NCBI RefSeq assembly: GCF_028618525.1
Contig: NZ_JAQITC010000004.1
Span: 1-64,000, forward strand
Direction: 5' to 3'
Length of the DNA: 64,000 nucleotides
Origin: Bartonella sp. AU55XJBT
Lineage (GTDB): Bacteria > Pseudomonadota > Alphaproteobacteria > Rhizobiales > Rhizobiaceae
Program-made: the position numbers and the translations under genes
The notes under the pieces: model-generated
What the model saw: the letters and a program-made list of their open reading frames with translations, nothing else
Databases searched by the model: none
What the model was told of the DNA's origin: nothing
Shown here: in pieces, positions 13,541 to 23,573 of the stretch
How the letters are laid out: each line of letters starts with the position of its first letter
Numbering within the stretch: position 1 is the stretch's first letter

Positions 13541-13913
13541 AAGAGCTATAGTGATCTTGGAACTGGAAAAAATATATGATGGTATCAACTTTTTCCTTCA
13601 TAACTGTAAAAATGCGGGTGTTCTCATATATCATTCGTGGGGGCTTTATACCATTCACAAGCATCGACACGAAATGGATATGACGTGCCTTGAGAGATGC
13701 TTTTTGAAAACAAACTCGTAAATTAACAATAATAAGTATTCGCGTTTGAGCTGTTCTCTTTGTAAGTGAAGGACATCACCCTATTGAAGAACGTGAGACA
13801 TAAAAGCGTAAGACAATGCTGTAATTTCCATTATTAAAAAGATATTGATATGGGTGCTTTTGAAAGTCGGAAAGCCCAAATTAAAAGGAGGTGATCAAGC
13901 GATTGATCGCTTT
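13540..13913 (+). pseudogene. Integrase N-terminal relic
   Basis: Degenerate coding sequence on the plus strand resembles the N-terminal half of the integrase at 11909-13065. Pieces include INFFLHNCKNAG, YTIHKHRHEMDM (compare YTYHNKRREMGL), then in other frames EGHHPIEERE and DMGAFESRKAQIKR (compare EGNDPIVFRE and AAFESKKAELKN). Stops and shifts break it. It is a remnant of another related element, in opposite orientation to the neighbouring integrase. Confidence 0.6.
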
Positions 13914-13953
13914 GCATCTACCCCACATCATTTTCTTTAAAAAATTAAATAAT

Positions 13954-14262
13954 CTACCATTTGAATATGTAAAATATTGAAGAATATAAATATATTCCTA
14001 AATTAGTATACACACGTTTTGTTGTTTCAAAAAGCAATGTCATATTTTTCCAAAATACATCATGATCACCAGGATGAGTTGGTAAAATAACTTTATTTAA
14101 TAAATAATCGCTCTGTTTACTAAGAAATAAATCTGATTTAGAAATAGAAGAATTAACAGTAACATATGTTTCTCTTGGTAAAAATGTGCATTCAGATGCT
14201 TTCACAACAGATAAAAAAATTAATAATAGAGCACATATAGCAAAGAAATACTTTATAATCAT
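13954..14262 (-). CDS. Putative small secreted protein, unknown function
   Basis: The 102-residue product has an N-terminal signal-like segment (MIIKYFFAICALLLIFLSVV, cleavage after VKASEC possible). A soluble part with one early Cys (ECTFLPRETYVTVNSSISKS) and an aromatic C-terminus (YLYSSIFYIFKW) follow. GGAGG lies 12 bases before the ATG, a little far. I do not recognise a family. It sits alone between integrase debris and a very AT-rich stretch, so it may be a horizontally acquired or decaying gene. Confidence 0.5.
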   Translation of the reverse strand: MIIKYFFAICALLLIFLSVVKASECTFLPRETYVTVNSSISKSDLFLSKQSDYLLNKVILPTHPGDHDVFWKNMTLLFETTKRVYTNLGIYLYSSIFYIFKW

Positions 14263-14665
14263 TTTTATAATTTACCTCCATTAACAAATATTCGTAATGA
14301 AATTAACATATTTGTATTTTTGTGTCTATATTATATTTAATAAAAAATAAAAATATATGATATAATATAATTTTATAGTTAAAAATCACATATTTATGAT
14401 ATAAATTAAAATATGATTAGATATAATTATTACTTTATGATATTGGAAAATAAACTACAAAAAATATTATTTTTATAATTTTTCTAAGATATATTTTATA
14501 AAAAATAATTAAAATTTATAATAACCATATAAGATATAATAAATTATTATTTTCTATATATTCTCTTTCATTAAAATACAAATAGTGATATAAAAATACT
14601 TTAGCTTGTTACTATTTGTGCTCTATCTTTCTCATGCAATGTAATACAAAGTTCAAGAATCAAAA
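14263..14665. other. Extremely AT-rich spacer
   Basis: No gene or RNA signal is seen. The stretch is dominated by A/T runs, which is unusual even for this AT-rich window. It separates the secreted orphan gene from the bioY cluster. Confidence 0.5.
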
Positions 14666-15220
14666 CTATCCTTTCTTGGAATGAATGAGAGGGATGTTTT
14701 TTTTAACAGTAAGCGCTATAAACGATGCAATTAGCACTTTCAAAAAACCGCTAGCCAAAAAACCTAATGAACTTATTAAAACTGTCAGAAAAGGAACCTG
14801 AGTCATATAAGCCACCCATGGTATCCCAAAAGAATAGACAATCCCTATGCCCCCTACAGTATTTATAACAAATAATATTATAAAATTTAATCGTTTCCAA
14901 AATAACTCAACCATAAAGCCAATGAAAAATGCAGCAAATGGAAAACTAATCAGATAACCACTTGTAACTCCTGAAAAAACACTCATTCCACCACGACCTC
15001 CAGGCAATAAAGGTAGCCCAATCGCAACAAGAAAAAGGAAAAGAAATGATGCTAGAGCTCCCCTTATTCCCCCAAGTATAGATCCTGCTAACATCGGAGC
15101 CATAGAATGAGCTGTAATAGGTACCCCCAACAAAAAAGGAAGATAAATAGGAGGGAAAAGACTCAAAACAGCGTAAATAGCAGCAAATAAAGCAATATAG
15201 ACTAAATCTTTTGTATTCAT
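14666..15220 (-). CDS. bioY: Biotin transporter substrate-binding protein BioY, copy A
   Basis: The 184-residue integral membrane protein has about six helices and BioY family signatures: LPFLLGVPITAHSMAPMLAG near residue 28 and LLPGGRGGMSVFSGVTSGYL. BioY is the S-component that binds biotin and works alone or with the EcfT/EcfA module. It lies downstream of a second bioY (15550-16104), bioN and bioM on the same strand. The two BioY proteins are clearly recent paralogs (identical first residues MNTKDLVYIALFAAIYA). The 329-bp AT-rich gap suggests this copy may have its own promoter. Confidence 0.92.
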   Translation of the reverse strand: MNTKDLVYIALFAAIYAVLSLFPPIYLPFLLGVPITAHSMAPMLAGSILGGIRGALASFLFLFLVAIGLPLLPGGRGGMSVFSGVTSGYLISFPFAAFFIGFMVELFWKRLNFIILFVINTVGGIGIVYSFGIPWVAYMTQVPFLTVLISSLGFLASGFLKVLIASFIALTVKKNIPLIHSKKG

Positions 15221-15549
15221 TAGGCTATTCCCTCATTATTAAAAAACTTGAATTATTTTTGTATAATTAATCAAAAGTATCAGCTTTATAAAAACATTCT
15301 TCCAATGTCTTAGATATAAAGAAAAATATTATAAAAATTTATTTTAATAATACTCCTTATATGAATCATATTAGATTCTACAATGTCTGATTATGTCATA
15401 AATTACTACAGTTAAATTCAATGGACTTGTGATGATATATAAATATCATATAATAAAAGCATGAAAAAATGTTACATTTATTTTAACCTACTCTTAATTA
15501 TGCTTCATTTTAAATGTGTGGCATTATAATAATACATTCAAAATAAAAC
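15221..15549. other. Spacer between the two bioY genes
   Basis: No open gene, RNA or clear terminator seen. AT-rich. Confidence 0.4.
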
Positions 15550-16104
15550 CTATTTCTTCTTTGAATGAATAAGAGGTATGGATCTTTTAATCGCGAGAGC
15601 AACAAAAGATGCAATCAATACTTTTAAACAATCACCTATCAAAAAACCTGAGGAGGCTATTAAAACCTTCAGTAAAGAGACTTTAGTCATATATGCTGTC
15701 CATGGAACACCAAATACATAAACAACTCCTATGCCACCCACAACATTTATCACAAATAATGTTATAAAATTTAACCGTTTCCAAAATAATTCCACCATTA
15801 AACCAATAAAAAATGCGGCAAATGGAAAACCTATCAAATAACCACTTGCAATCCCTGAAAAGACACTGATCCCACCACGACCACCAGGCAACAGAGGCAA
15901 TCCAATCGCAACGAGAACAAGAAAAAGGAGCGATGCTAAAGCACCTCTTTTTGCTCCAAGTATAGAGCCTGCTAGCATTGGTCCCATCGACTGAGCTGTA
16001 ATAGGCACTCCTAGAAGAAAAGGAAGATAAATAGAAGGAAAAAGGCCTAAAATAGCATAAATAGCGGCAAATAAAGCAATATAAACTAAATCTTTTGTAT
16101 TCAT
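15550..16104 (-). CDS. bioY: Biotin transporter substrate-binding protein BioY, copy B
   Basis: The 184-residue membrane protein is highly similar to copy A, with the same LPFLLGVPITAQSMGPMLAG and LLPGGRGGISVFSG motifs that form the biotin pocket region of BioY. It follows bioN by 53 bases and is the copy tied to the bioMN operon. Differences between the copies cluster in the last two helices (LIASSGFLIGDCLKVLIASF against LISSLGFLASGFLKVLIASF). Two S-components could share one EcfT/EcfA pair, differ in specificity or dosage, or one may act alone. Confidence 0.94.
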   Translation of the reverse strand: MNTKDLVYIALFAAIYAILGLFPSIYLPFLLGVPITAQSMGPMLAGSILGAKRGALASLLFLVLVAIGLPLLPGGRGGISVFSGIASGYLIGFPFAAFFIGLMVELFWKRLNFITLFVINVVGGIGVVYVFGVPWTAYMTKVSLLKVLIASSGFLIGDCLKVLIASFVALAIKRSIPLIHSKKK

Positions 16105-16157
16105 TTGATTCTTCTTTCACGATAAAAAACTTTGGTTATTATGAGATGCTGTATCAA

Positions 16158-16757
16158 TCAATCAGCATCATAAGAACGTGCTTCCAATGCTTCAGCTACT
16201 TCTGAAGCCATTCTTATGGTTCGTATAATTAAAGGTATTGCAAGAGCGACAACGTTAGTATTAAGTCCCCGCGCTTGCTGTGCTTCATGTACTTCATTAA
16301 ACTTTTCGCTCAAAAGAGGAATAAACCTAATCGCCATAGAGATAACCATACTTACTTTTGGTGGGTTTATACCAAAAAAACGAAAGGGCTGAAGACCTAC
16401 TTCAATAGCATCCACCATATCTGAAACTTTTGTTGTAAATGAAATAAGTGATGATAAAGAAAAGAGGATAACAAGACGTAATATGACCTCAACTCCCGTA
16501 AGCCAACCGTTAAAAATAGTTTGAAATACGAATAGAAGAACTAAAAGAAATCCCATCGATTTAAACTGCTTTATCACAGTTTTTAAAGGAACTTTGGCAA
16601 CCTTATAAAATAAAATTACAAACAATAAAAAGAGTCCAAGAAGCACTATGGAAGAAACCATTATTATAAATGTTCCACACACCGTAAGAAATAATAACTT
16701 AACTCCAGGACTTAATCTATGAATAAATGTATCCCTTGGAATATATAAACCAATCAT
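16158..16757 (-). CDS. bioN: Energy-coupling factor transmembrane protein BioN (EcfT)
   Basis: The 199-residue membrane protein begins [20 protein letters not shown], the usual EcfT start (Y.p..s.lHrL.pg.Kl). It has the two coupling motifs AQQARGLNT and [10 protein letters not shown] near the C-terminus that contact the ATPase. It links BioY to the BioM ATPase in biotin uptake. The start overlaps the bioM stop by four bases, so translation is coupled. Confidence 0.93.
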   Translation of the reverse strand: MIGLYIPRDTFIHRLSPGVKLLFLTVCGTFIIMVSSIVLLGLFLLFVILFYKVAKVPLKTVIKQFKSMGFLLVLLFVFQTIFNGWLTGVEVILRLVILFSLSSLISFTTKVSDMVDAIEVGLQPFRFFGINPPKVSMVISMAIRFIPLLSEKFNEVHEAQQARGLNTNVVALAIPLIIRTIRMASEVAEALEARSYDAD

Positions 16758-17434
16758 GACATTCTTCTTATATATTCCTTAATAGCAACAAAAGGTACAT
16801 CATCAATTGCTATTTCCCCCTTATCAAAAACTAGCACTCTATCAAACTTTTTCAAAAACTCCAAATCATGCGATACAACTATTGCCGTTTGTGGTAATTC
16901 TTCTATCACTTGCGTAACGCGATGCTTATTTCGCAAATCAAGTAATGTCGTCGGCTCATCAAAAATAATGTAATCTGGTTTCATTGCTACTACACTGGAA
17001 ATAGCGACGAGTTGTTTTTGCCCACCACTTAATAAATGAACAGCGTGATTTCTGAAATCTTGAAGTTCATAGCGCTGTAAAATTTCATCTACACGCTCCT
17101 TAATTTCATCTTTACTAAGCTTCAAATTTTTAAGACCAAAGGATAAGTCTTCTTCTACTAATGGTAAAACAATTTGGTTGTCAGGATTTTGAAAAACAAA
17201 TCCTACTTTACGCTTTACCGCCTTTGCATCGCGTTTTGTATCAAGCCCATCAACACTTACAAAACCATGAGATGGTAATTGGAGCCCATTGATAAGACGA
17301 ACAAATGTACTTTTTCCAGAACCATTTGCACCAATAACAGCAATCCGTCTTTCGGTAAGTTGCACAGTAATATTCTTTAAAACACACAATTCACCAAAGA
17401 CTTGTGTTACCTTATCAAATTTTATAATCCCCAA
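16754..17434 (-). CDS. bioM: Biotin ECF transporter ATPase BioM (EcfA)
   Basis: The 226-residue ABC ATPase has Walker [10 protein letters not shown] (about residue 35), Q-loop [10 protein letters not shown], signature [12 protein letters not shown], Walker [13 protein letters not shown] and H-loop VVSHDLEFL. The short single-domain form and FQNPDNQ motif are typical of ECF ATPases. It is the first gene of bioM-bioN-bioY. The product powers uptake of biotin, consistent with a host-dependent bacterium that needs the vitamin. Confidence 0.95.
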   Translation of the reverse strand: MGIIKFDKVTQVFGELCVLKNITVQLTERRIAVIGANGSGKSTFVRLINGLQLPSHGFVSVDGLDTKRDAKAVKRKVGFVFQNPDNQIVLPLVEEDLSFGLKNLKLSKDEIKERVDEILQRYELQDFRNHAVHLLSGGQKQLVAISSVVAMKPDYIIFDEPTTLLDLRNKHRVTQVIEELPQTAIVVSHDLEFLKKFDRVLVFDKGEIAIDDVPFVAIKEYIRRMS

Positions 17435-17474
17435 GATTTATTCCAATCAATCCCTTTTATTAGCTCTTCTTTCG

Positions 17475-18902
17475 TTATTGTTTCAGTTTATAGCCTAAAA
17501 GTAAAAACAAGCACCATAGAGGAACAATGATGACTGCCAAACTCATATCAGGCATCTGTACAGGGATATATATTTCAAGAAAGGATACCCTGATTCCTAT
17601 CATCTCAAAAAGTCGAGCCATTAATCCATTTTTCCCAAAACCACTTATAAACATTATACAAAATAATAAAACAAGAAAGCATAAGCAAAGATAGTTAGCG
17701 TAAGGATATAAACAAAACGCATAAATAAAATTTCCTTTTCTGTTCTTATGGGCCTTTCGAAACTTCAAATGAACAATAACAATAATGGTCCAAGTAATAA
17801 CGGCTGCCGCTGTCGCAAGAGCCATGATCCGCATAAAACTATTATCAGGAATTAAAGCATTAATAATAAGGATTATTGCCGTACAGAACGATGAAAAAAG
17901 AATAGAAACATAAGGAACACGAGCAGCACTCAGTTTACTGAAAATATGTGGAGCATTTTTTTGTATAGCTAAACTATAAAGCATACGACCATTAGAATAA
18001 ATGCCACTATTGTAAACAGAAATAGCCGCCATAATAACCACAAAATTCAAAATATGACCCGCAGCGGGAATTCCTACAGTTTCAAAAATTGTAACAAAAG
18101 GACTACCATTTTTTCCAATCATATTCCACGGACTGATTATCATAATAACGCTGATAGAACCAACATAAAAAATTATAATTCTCCACATAACTTGACGAAT
18201 AGCCGCTGGAATTGTTTTTTGTGGATTAGATGCCTCTCCAGCAGCAATACCAATAAGCTCGGTTCCTCCAAAAGAAAACATTACTACAGAAGTCGCCAAA
18301 ATAACCCCTATAGCCCCATAAGGGGAAAAACCGCCGTGATCCCAAAGATAATAGATACTCGCTTGATTTTCCCCCATTCCAGAGACAATGAGAAAAATCC
18401 CAAAAATAATCATACCAACAACAGCAGCAACTTTGATTAAAGCACAACCAAATTCAAATTCTCCATAAAAACGAACATTCGATAAATTAACTAACGTGAC
18501 AAACAAAAGTACAATGAAGGATGACTTCCAATGATCAATCAAAATCCAATGATCTAGATAAAATCCAATCACTGTAAGTTCAGTCATACTAACGAGGATA
18601 TAAAGAAACCAATAATTCCAACCTGTTATAAAACCTGCTAAACTCCCCCAATATTTATAAGCAAAAAAACTAAAAGCACCAGATGTTGGTTCTTCTACAG
18701 ACATTTCACCAAGCATTCGCATAATGAAATAAATAATAAGTCCCCCGAAAAGATAAGCTAGAATAGTCGAAGGACCCGCCAATTGAATTGCCTCTGTTGA
18801 TCCATAAAAAAGCCCCGTCCCTATAACGCCACCCAAAGCAATCATTTGAATGTGGCGATTTTGAAGATTACGCTTCAATTCATTATTCACATCCTTACGC
18901 AT
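17475..18902 (-). CDS. Amino-acid permease (APC superfamily, AAT family)
   Basis: The 475-residue transporter has about 12 membrane segments. The start LKRNLQNRHIQMIALGGVIG and TGLFYGSTEAIQLAGPS are the defining N-terminal motifs of the AAT amino-acid transporter family (AroP/GabP/ProY/LysP group). EEPTSGAFSFFAYKYWG and SFGGTELIGIAAGEASNPQK follow. It imports an amino acid with protons across the inner membrane; the substrate cannot be read from sequence. It ends 41 bases upstream of bioM on the same strand and could be co-transcribed with it. The frame is intact. Confidence 0.93.
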   Translation of the reverse strand: MRKDVNNELKRNLQNRHIQMIALGGVIGTGLFYGSTEAIQLAGPSTILAYLFGGLIIYFIMRMLGEMSVEEPTSGAFSFFAYKYWGSLAGFITGWNYWFLYILVSMTELTVIGFYLDHWILIDHWKSSFIVLLFVTLVNLSNVRFYGEFEFGCALIKVAAVVGMIIFGIFLIVSGMGENQASIYYLWDHGGFSPYGAIGVILATSVVMFSFGGTELIGIAAGEASNPQKTIPAAIRQVMWRIIIFYVGSISVIMIISPWNMIGKNGSPFVTIFETVGIPAAGHILNFVVIMAAISVYNSGIYSNGRMLYSLAIQKNAPHIFSKLSAARVPYVSILFSSFCTAIILIINALIPDNSFMRIMALATAAAVITWTIIVIVHLKFRKAHKNRKGNFIYAFCLYPYANYLCLCFLVLLFCIMFISGFGKNGLMARLFEMIGIRVSFLEIYIPVQMPDMSLAVIIVPLWCLFLLLGYKLKQ

Positions 18903-19084
18903 TATTCCTCATTCCCCCCTGAGTATTGATTGTAATCTTTACACGAAAGGTTGATAGTATCTTCGACATATTTTTTTTCAACAGAAATTATACAAGAAAA
19001 CATAAACCTATCTTTTTGTCATAATGCAACTCCTTGTCTTTTTGTGCATTATGCGAATGTTCCGTTGAAACTACAGGAAGAAAT

Positions 19085-19423
19085 ATGCTTCGCTCTTTAT
19101 TCAAATTAATGGCTTTCATTTTTGTTACACTAACAATTATAGCATTGGTTATTGATAATACACACTCTATCATCACATCACATTGGACAATAACCCCCCT
19201 TAATAAAATTCTCGTAAATCTTCTGCAAACAGATATCTATAGCCTGAATCAATCTCTATGCAAGATAATGCCTAATTTTCTGTCCTCCATTTGTATTACT
19301 CTCACTTATCTACCAGCATGGATTATCTTTGCTGCTTTAGCAATAATATTTTGTATCTTAACGTACGAAAAACAAAGGCCTTTTCAAAAAATATCATATA
19401 CATATAATGAAGAATACATTTAA
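19085..19423 (+). CDS. Small membrane protein, unknown function
   Basis: The 112-residue protein has two hydrophobic segments (about residues 5-22, LFKLMAFIFVTLTIIALVI, and 76-100, LPAWIIFAALAIIFCIL) separated by a polar loop with NHSIITSH-like and NKILVNLL stretches. I do not recognise the family. The ATG at 19085 follows AGGAAG by five bases; the longer frame to 19034 lacks a ribosome binding site. It is divergent from the permease. A decayed relative of its C-terminus is visible at 48451-48543, so the gene was once duplicated. Confidence 0.65.
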   Translation: MLRSLFKLMAFIFVTLTIIALVIDNTHSIITSHWTITPLNKILVNLLQTDIYSLNQSLCKIMPNFLSSICITLTYLPAWIIFAALAIIFCILTYEKQRPFQKISYTYNEEYI

Positions 19424-19989
19424 ACTTGAAAAAGACTTCTAGAGCTCACTGTACTATACACAACTGATGTAGCTTAGAGTTCCTCCCCCGATTAACACAA
19501 CTAAAAGTTATTTGATCTAAAAACGAGTTAAAACGCTTTATTATAATAAATGTATATGTTCAATTATGATTTTTAATCGATAACGATAACATCATTTCAT
19601 TTGCATCAATTCAAGGAAATTAGCGAATAAATTTAATCCCTGCCTATGAGAAAACTCTGTACAGAAAAATTGAAATACATTGAAGTCTCTCGATTTTTTT
19701 TGTAGCTGCTTTTTTATACTCTACAAAAATTTTTCTTAGCTTTAGCACTAGAAATCATATATAAAAGCTGTCTTCCGATATCAGCACACTTTAATAAGAT
19801 TGAAAATTCTTGAAATTAATAAGTAAGTTTTCTAAAGCTTATAAAGACTGTTCTATATGCTAAAAAATACATTAAATGAAAACTGGTCTTTGAATAACGC
19901 AAAATCGTGATAAAGAACTTTTCACACTTTCCTCCCCTTATGATATTTACTCTATCACATCTAAAAAAACTAAGAGGCTATTACTAGAA
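19424..19989. other. Spacer without gene
   Basis: No coding or RNA feature supported; AT-rich with many stops on both strands. Confidence 0.4.
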
Positions 19990-20250
19990 AAATTTTTAAA
20001 AAGCATCTTCATAGGGGCATGGCCCTCACGTAAAATAAAACACCAGTGGGTTACACGTTCACGCGCTGGTTTTAAAACAACATCTCTCAATATACCTAAG
20101 CCCATTTCATGACATCGACCATGAATGATATAACAGTAAACCCATTCAGCACCTCCATCCTTACGCTGGTAGAGTAAAAAGCCGACACCCTCACATACTT
20201 TGCCAGCCCTAAAATGTTGCTATAGCCTTTGATACTTGAAATGATTTATA
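19990..20250 (-). pseudogene. Integrase N-terminal relic
   Basis: On the minus strand the sequence reads AGKVCEGVGFLLYQRKDGGA, then YIIHGRCHEMGLGILRDVVL, then ERVTHWCFILREGHAPM. This parallels KYCDGAGLWLNVRKD, YTYHNKRREMGLGPVAQLSL and REGNDPI of the prophage integrase. It is open for about 70 codons but has no start region and no catalytic domain. It is one of the best preserved integrase scraps in the window. Confidence 0.65.
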
Positions 20251-21084
20251 AAAGGTATTTTTAGCCCTTTCTTAATAGTTTTTATCCACACGGGCTCCTC
20301 CCGCTTGCAACGTGCAAACATGGTTTTGACTTATTCACAACGAGGGAGATTAAGAATAAGAAAATTTTACGGTAATCAAAACTTTAATTCAAGTTGAATA
20401 ATGATAAATTATTATAAATCAGCATATTGCTTTATTGAAAAAATGGCAAAATAACAGCTTCAGTAAGGCTGTTCTCTTCTGAATCTGCAAAGCGTCTCGC
20501 TAAAACATCAACTTTTTAGATATCTCCTCCAAACTTTTCCATTGATCAATGACCACACAAGAAAGTCCTCAATGAATTTTTCTTAGTAAGTTCCCTTCGT
20601 TTCTCGCTCTATCAGCCGATTTCATCCGACATGATTCCGGCTCCATATTAAGTAAAAAACGTGATTAATTTTATTAACTCTCCCCCTTTTTCTTCCTATA
20701 AAATTGCAAAGTAGCTTCAACTAATTTTGCTCGTCTTATTATATAAGGTTTATGATAAACTTTAGTTTCCTGAGCACTTATTTAATAAATTTTTTCCTTA
20801 TCTCAAAAGCAGAAAATATTTTTATCTTTACTAAGATATCTTAACATAATCTTCTATCTTAAAGGGCTAGGTTTCCAGCTTCTTAATTTGAACACTATCA
20901 TAAACTGGTAAGCATTTTATAGCATTACAATCACAAGAATACTGCCTTCATGACTTTTGTGCAGTTTTCTCCTTCAATTATTATCACATCTTATAAATTA
21001 TTGAAAAAAATGCATACTTGCTTTTATACATACTTTTAGCTATTACCCTCAAATTAGTTTTGTATCATTGACTTACAAACCTAT
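20251..21084. other. Spacer before tRNA-Thr
   Basis: No gene seen. AT-rich, with no supported promoter, repeat or RNA other than the tRNA that follows. Confidence 0.4.
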
Positions 21085-21157
21085 GCCGCATTAGCTCAGT
21101 TGGTAGAGCACATCATTCGTAATGATGGGGTCGCTGGTTCGAATCCGGCATGCGGCA
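21085..21157 (+). tRNA. tRNA-Thr (CGT anticodon)
   Basis: A complete cloverleaf: acceptor GCCGCAT/ATGCGGC, D arm GCTC-AGTTGGTA-GAGC, anticodon arm CATCA-TTCGTAA-TGATG with anticodon CGT at 21118-21120, T arm GCTGG-TTCGAAT-CCGGC, and discriminator A at 21157. CCA is not fully encoded. The anticodon reads ACG threonine codons. Confidence 0.96.
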
Positions 21158-21589
21158 CCGATTTTTGTGTTTAGAATATTTAAATATATAGATTTTTTCT
21201 TTATCTTCTATTTTTAGACCATCTTTTAGTCTACCTCTTGTGGCTTATATAATTTTACTTAGTTTGTTGTTATTTTCTCCGTCTTTTTTGAGTAAAAGTG
21301 AGTATCTCTTTTTTCTCTATTTCACGACTCTAACTCACTTATATAACTCTGGAAGTAGCGCTTTGAAGCCTCCAAGTATGAATCATTGTTGTGGATACAC
21401 TAAAAAGCTGTGCACATTCATGGGTGAGGCATATCTATCGTTATTATCTCTATCGCCATTATCAAAGAGCATCTCATTTTTACACTCCATAAATGGGTGA
21501 AGATATTGGAAGGAAACAGTTCCCTTCCTAACTTCAAGGAGCTTTTATAAAAATCTTTTGTATCCCTTGTGTTTTTGCACCTAAAAGAT
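21158..21589. other. Region downstream of tRNA-Thr with arm-site-like repeat
   Basis: No convincing gene. At 21190-21203 and 21217-21237 it carries AGATTTTTTCTTTA and a 21-bp sequence resembling those upstream of the integrase at 13153-13166 (identical) and 13118-13138 (16 of 21 matches). This may be the trace of an old attachment site at the tRNA. The open frame at 21240-21500 looks random. Confidence 0.35.
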
Positions 21590-21765
21590 TTTAAAAGCCT
21601 GATTAATTTGTTGTTCTGAAAACTTAGCTAGTACAACACCAGACAAGATAATACCACTACCAAAGCACCTCACAAAACGCTTCATATGAAGAAAACAAAG
21701 CATTATTCATATAAATAAAAAACATAACCAAGACTGCCGCTCAAATTTCTTACAGTACAATATTC
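21590..21765 (-). pseudogene. Possible relic of a membrane permease C-terminus
   Basis: On the minus strand a short stretch reads GSGIILSGVVLAKFSEQQIN followed by QAFKIF and a stop. This recalls the last helix and end of TauE/SafE-type permeases. The preceding sequence (LSGSLGYVFYLYE) is in another frame. The match is short and the call is tentative. Confidence 0.25.
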
Positions 21766-22538
21766 TTTAAAAAATTATTAAATATCATTGATCTATAGAT
21801 TAAATACGCTCCTCTGATATATTGTTTCAGATGGAAACTGACTATAAGAGAGTGATAAAATATCCATTATGTTTTCATGTAAATATATTTTATTTATAAA
21901 AAATTTATGTAACAGTTTATTTCAAATCCTTTATGAAGGTATGTTTTTAAGGAAATTAAGCAATTAGATGAAAAAATAAAGAACAATTAAATTAACTATA
22001 GCTTTTTTGATTAAATGTGTATAATACGTTATGTATTCGTCATTTTGATTCTAAAATAACTTGTAGACTGAAATGTTTAATTATAATGTCTATTTTTGTT
22101 TTATAAAGGTTTATATATTGTAAGTTATGGATTTTAAAAACATTTAAGAATGAATGCTTATTATTTCGTTAATTATTGTATTTCTTACTTTTTCTTGAAA
22201 AGAGCTTTTCTTCGCTAAAAGTATTGAGATCTTTCAAAGAAATTGTCTCTAAACATTCTAGATAAATTGTATTTATAGGTGAAATATCTGATTATAGATT
22301 TATAAATTGATTTATCAAAAATTGTTGTATTTAGGCTTAAGAGGGAGTTAATTACTACAAAATGAATAGTAGTTAATATGATTTCTGCTATAATAAGAAT
22401 GATATGGGTTTTAATAAAGTTCATTAAGGTGGTTTTATCTCAATTAAACCCTTTCACTGTTGCGTGCTTTAAAATTGAGTAGATGTAAGTTTTCAATTTA
22501 TGTCCTGCTTTGTGTAGGTTTTTTATAGGATAAGAATA
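21766..22538. other. AT-rich spacer before second lysis cassette
   Basis: No gene supported. The last part (about 22,503-22,526) has a CCTGC...GTAGG hairpin-like motif with a T-run, similar in place to the terminator before the first lysozyme. Confidence 0.35.
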
Positions 22539-23201
22539 ATGCGGAAAATATCAACAGAAGGGCTTGCACTGATTAAGCAATGGGAGGGTTTACGTTTAAA
22601 GGCCTATGAAGATTCTGGTGGAATATGGACAATTGGTTATGGACATACGAGTGCAGCTGGCGCTCCAAGTGTCCATAAAGGCATGAAAATTACAGAAAAA
22701 GAAGCTGAAAAGATCCTTTGTCAAGACTTGAGGGAATGTGAAATCGCTGTTGAAAAAGCTGTTGCCGTTTCTTTAAGTGATGAACAATTTGCAGCTTTAG
22801 TGTCATTTTCCTATAACGTAGGAATAACAGCTTTTTGCAAATCTACACTTTTAAAAAAGCTAAATAACGGTGAATATGAAGCGGTACCAACTGAATTGCA
22901 AAAGTGGACAAGAGTAGGCGGAAAACGTATCCAAGGTCTTGTCAATCGTCGAGCAGCCGAAGCAGGGTTATGGGCGAAAGGAGCTCATGTTGCCCCTAAT
23001 TATCATGTCGTAGAATCAGAAGGCGTAACAGGGATTTGCAAAATAGAAGCTCTCGCACCAATTATAGGTTCTTTTTCAGGGCTTGGAGGACTTTTTGCAG
23101 GAAATGGTCCTGTCCAATGGGCTTTAGCAGGAATTATGGTTTTAGCTGCTTGTACAGCAATGGTATATATTGCTAAACGTTTTCAGGAACACCGCTTATG
23201 A
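22539..23201 (+). CDS. Phage lysozyme/endolysin (GH24) with C-terminal membrane segment, copy 2
   Basis: The 220-residue paralog of the enzyme at 8576-9238 has the same E16, D25, T31 triad (QWEGL...EDSGGIWTIGYGHT), the AALVSFSYNVG motif and a C-terminal hydrophobic segment (WALAGIMVLAACTAMVYIAK). AGGATAAG lies just before the start. It heads a complete second lysis cassette with inner and outer spanins but no tail genes, adjoining a tRNA gene on one side and integrase debris on the other, so it is what remains of another prophage. The reading frame is intact, unlike its surroundings, which hints at retained use or recent loss. Confidence 0.92.
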   Translation: MRKISTEGLALIKQWEGLRLKAYEDSGGIWTIGYGHTSAAGAPSVHKGMKITEKEAEKILCQDLRECEIAVEKAVAVSLSDEQFAALVSFSYNVGITAFCKSTLLKKLNNGEYEAVPTELQKWTRVGGKRIQGLVNRRAAEAGLWAKGAHVAPNYHVVESEGVTGICKIEALAPIIGSFSGLGGLFAGNGPVQWALAGIMVLAACTAMVYIAKRFQEHRL

Positions 23202-23425
23202 TCTTATGGATAAAAAAATATCTGACGACAACGTCAGCAATCATAGCAGCTTTTTTTATAGCTTTGATGAAAGCCTTTTTCCTTGGGAAAAGAGTTGAGA
23301 AGAAAAAACGAACAAAGGAAGCTTTTAATACAGCGAAAACACGGCTTGAGGTAGAAAATGAAATTAACAAGAAAAGTGATGCTGATGTGCGCAATAAGCT
23401 TTCTAACTGGTTGCGCGACGAATGA
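23198..23425 (+). CDS. Inner-membrane spanin subunit (Rz-like), copy 2
   Basis: This 75-residue protein is parallel to 9235-9462: MILWIKKYLTTTSAIIAAFF membrane segment, then a charged helix (VEKKKRTKEAFNTAKTRLEV) and DADVRNKLSNWLRDE. The start overlaps the lysozyme stop by four bases and the outer spanin is nested over its 3' end. Identity is inferred from layout and the paralog. Confidence 0.78.
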   Translation: MILWIKKYLTTTSAIIAAFFIALMKAFFLGKRVEKKKRTKEAFNTAKTRLEVENEINKKSDADVRNKLSNWLRDE

Positions 23426-23573
23426 ACGAACTTCTTGTATTGGATGGCTGCCAATTTATTTGAATCGACAAGACATCAATGTCATTAGCCCAAATTTGGC
23501 AAGAGAGATTCTCAAACATAACGAACAAGGTGAGCGTGTATGTGGGTGGAAACATACACGAAAAGTGAAGTGA
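23358..23573 (+). CDS. Outer-membrane spanin lipoprotein (Rz1-like), copy 2
   Basis: The 71-residue lipoprotein has signal peptide MKLTRKVMLMCAISFLTGC with lipobox LTGC and a mature part close to copy 1 (IGWLPIYLNRQDINVISPNL, GERVCGWKH). It overlaps the inner spanin by 68 bases in another frame. The holin-like relic found after copy 1 is reduced here to a few codons. Confidence 0.8.
   Translation: MKLTRKVMLMCAISFLTGCATNERTSCIGWLPIYLNRQDINVISPNLAREILKHNEQGERVCGWKHTRKVK

Noticed and set aside
13512..13721. 69-codon open frame as an independent gene
   Set aside because: Its sequence is part of a decayed integrase N-terminus with continuing similarity in other frames; no ribosome binding site.
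21240..21500. 86-codon frame downstream of tRNA-Thr
   Set aside because: Starts without a ribosome binding site, low complexity hydrophobic then random sequence, no recognisable motif.
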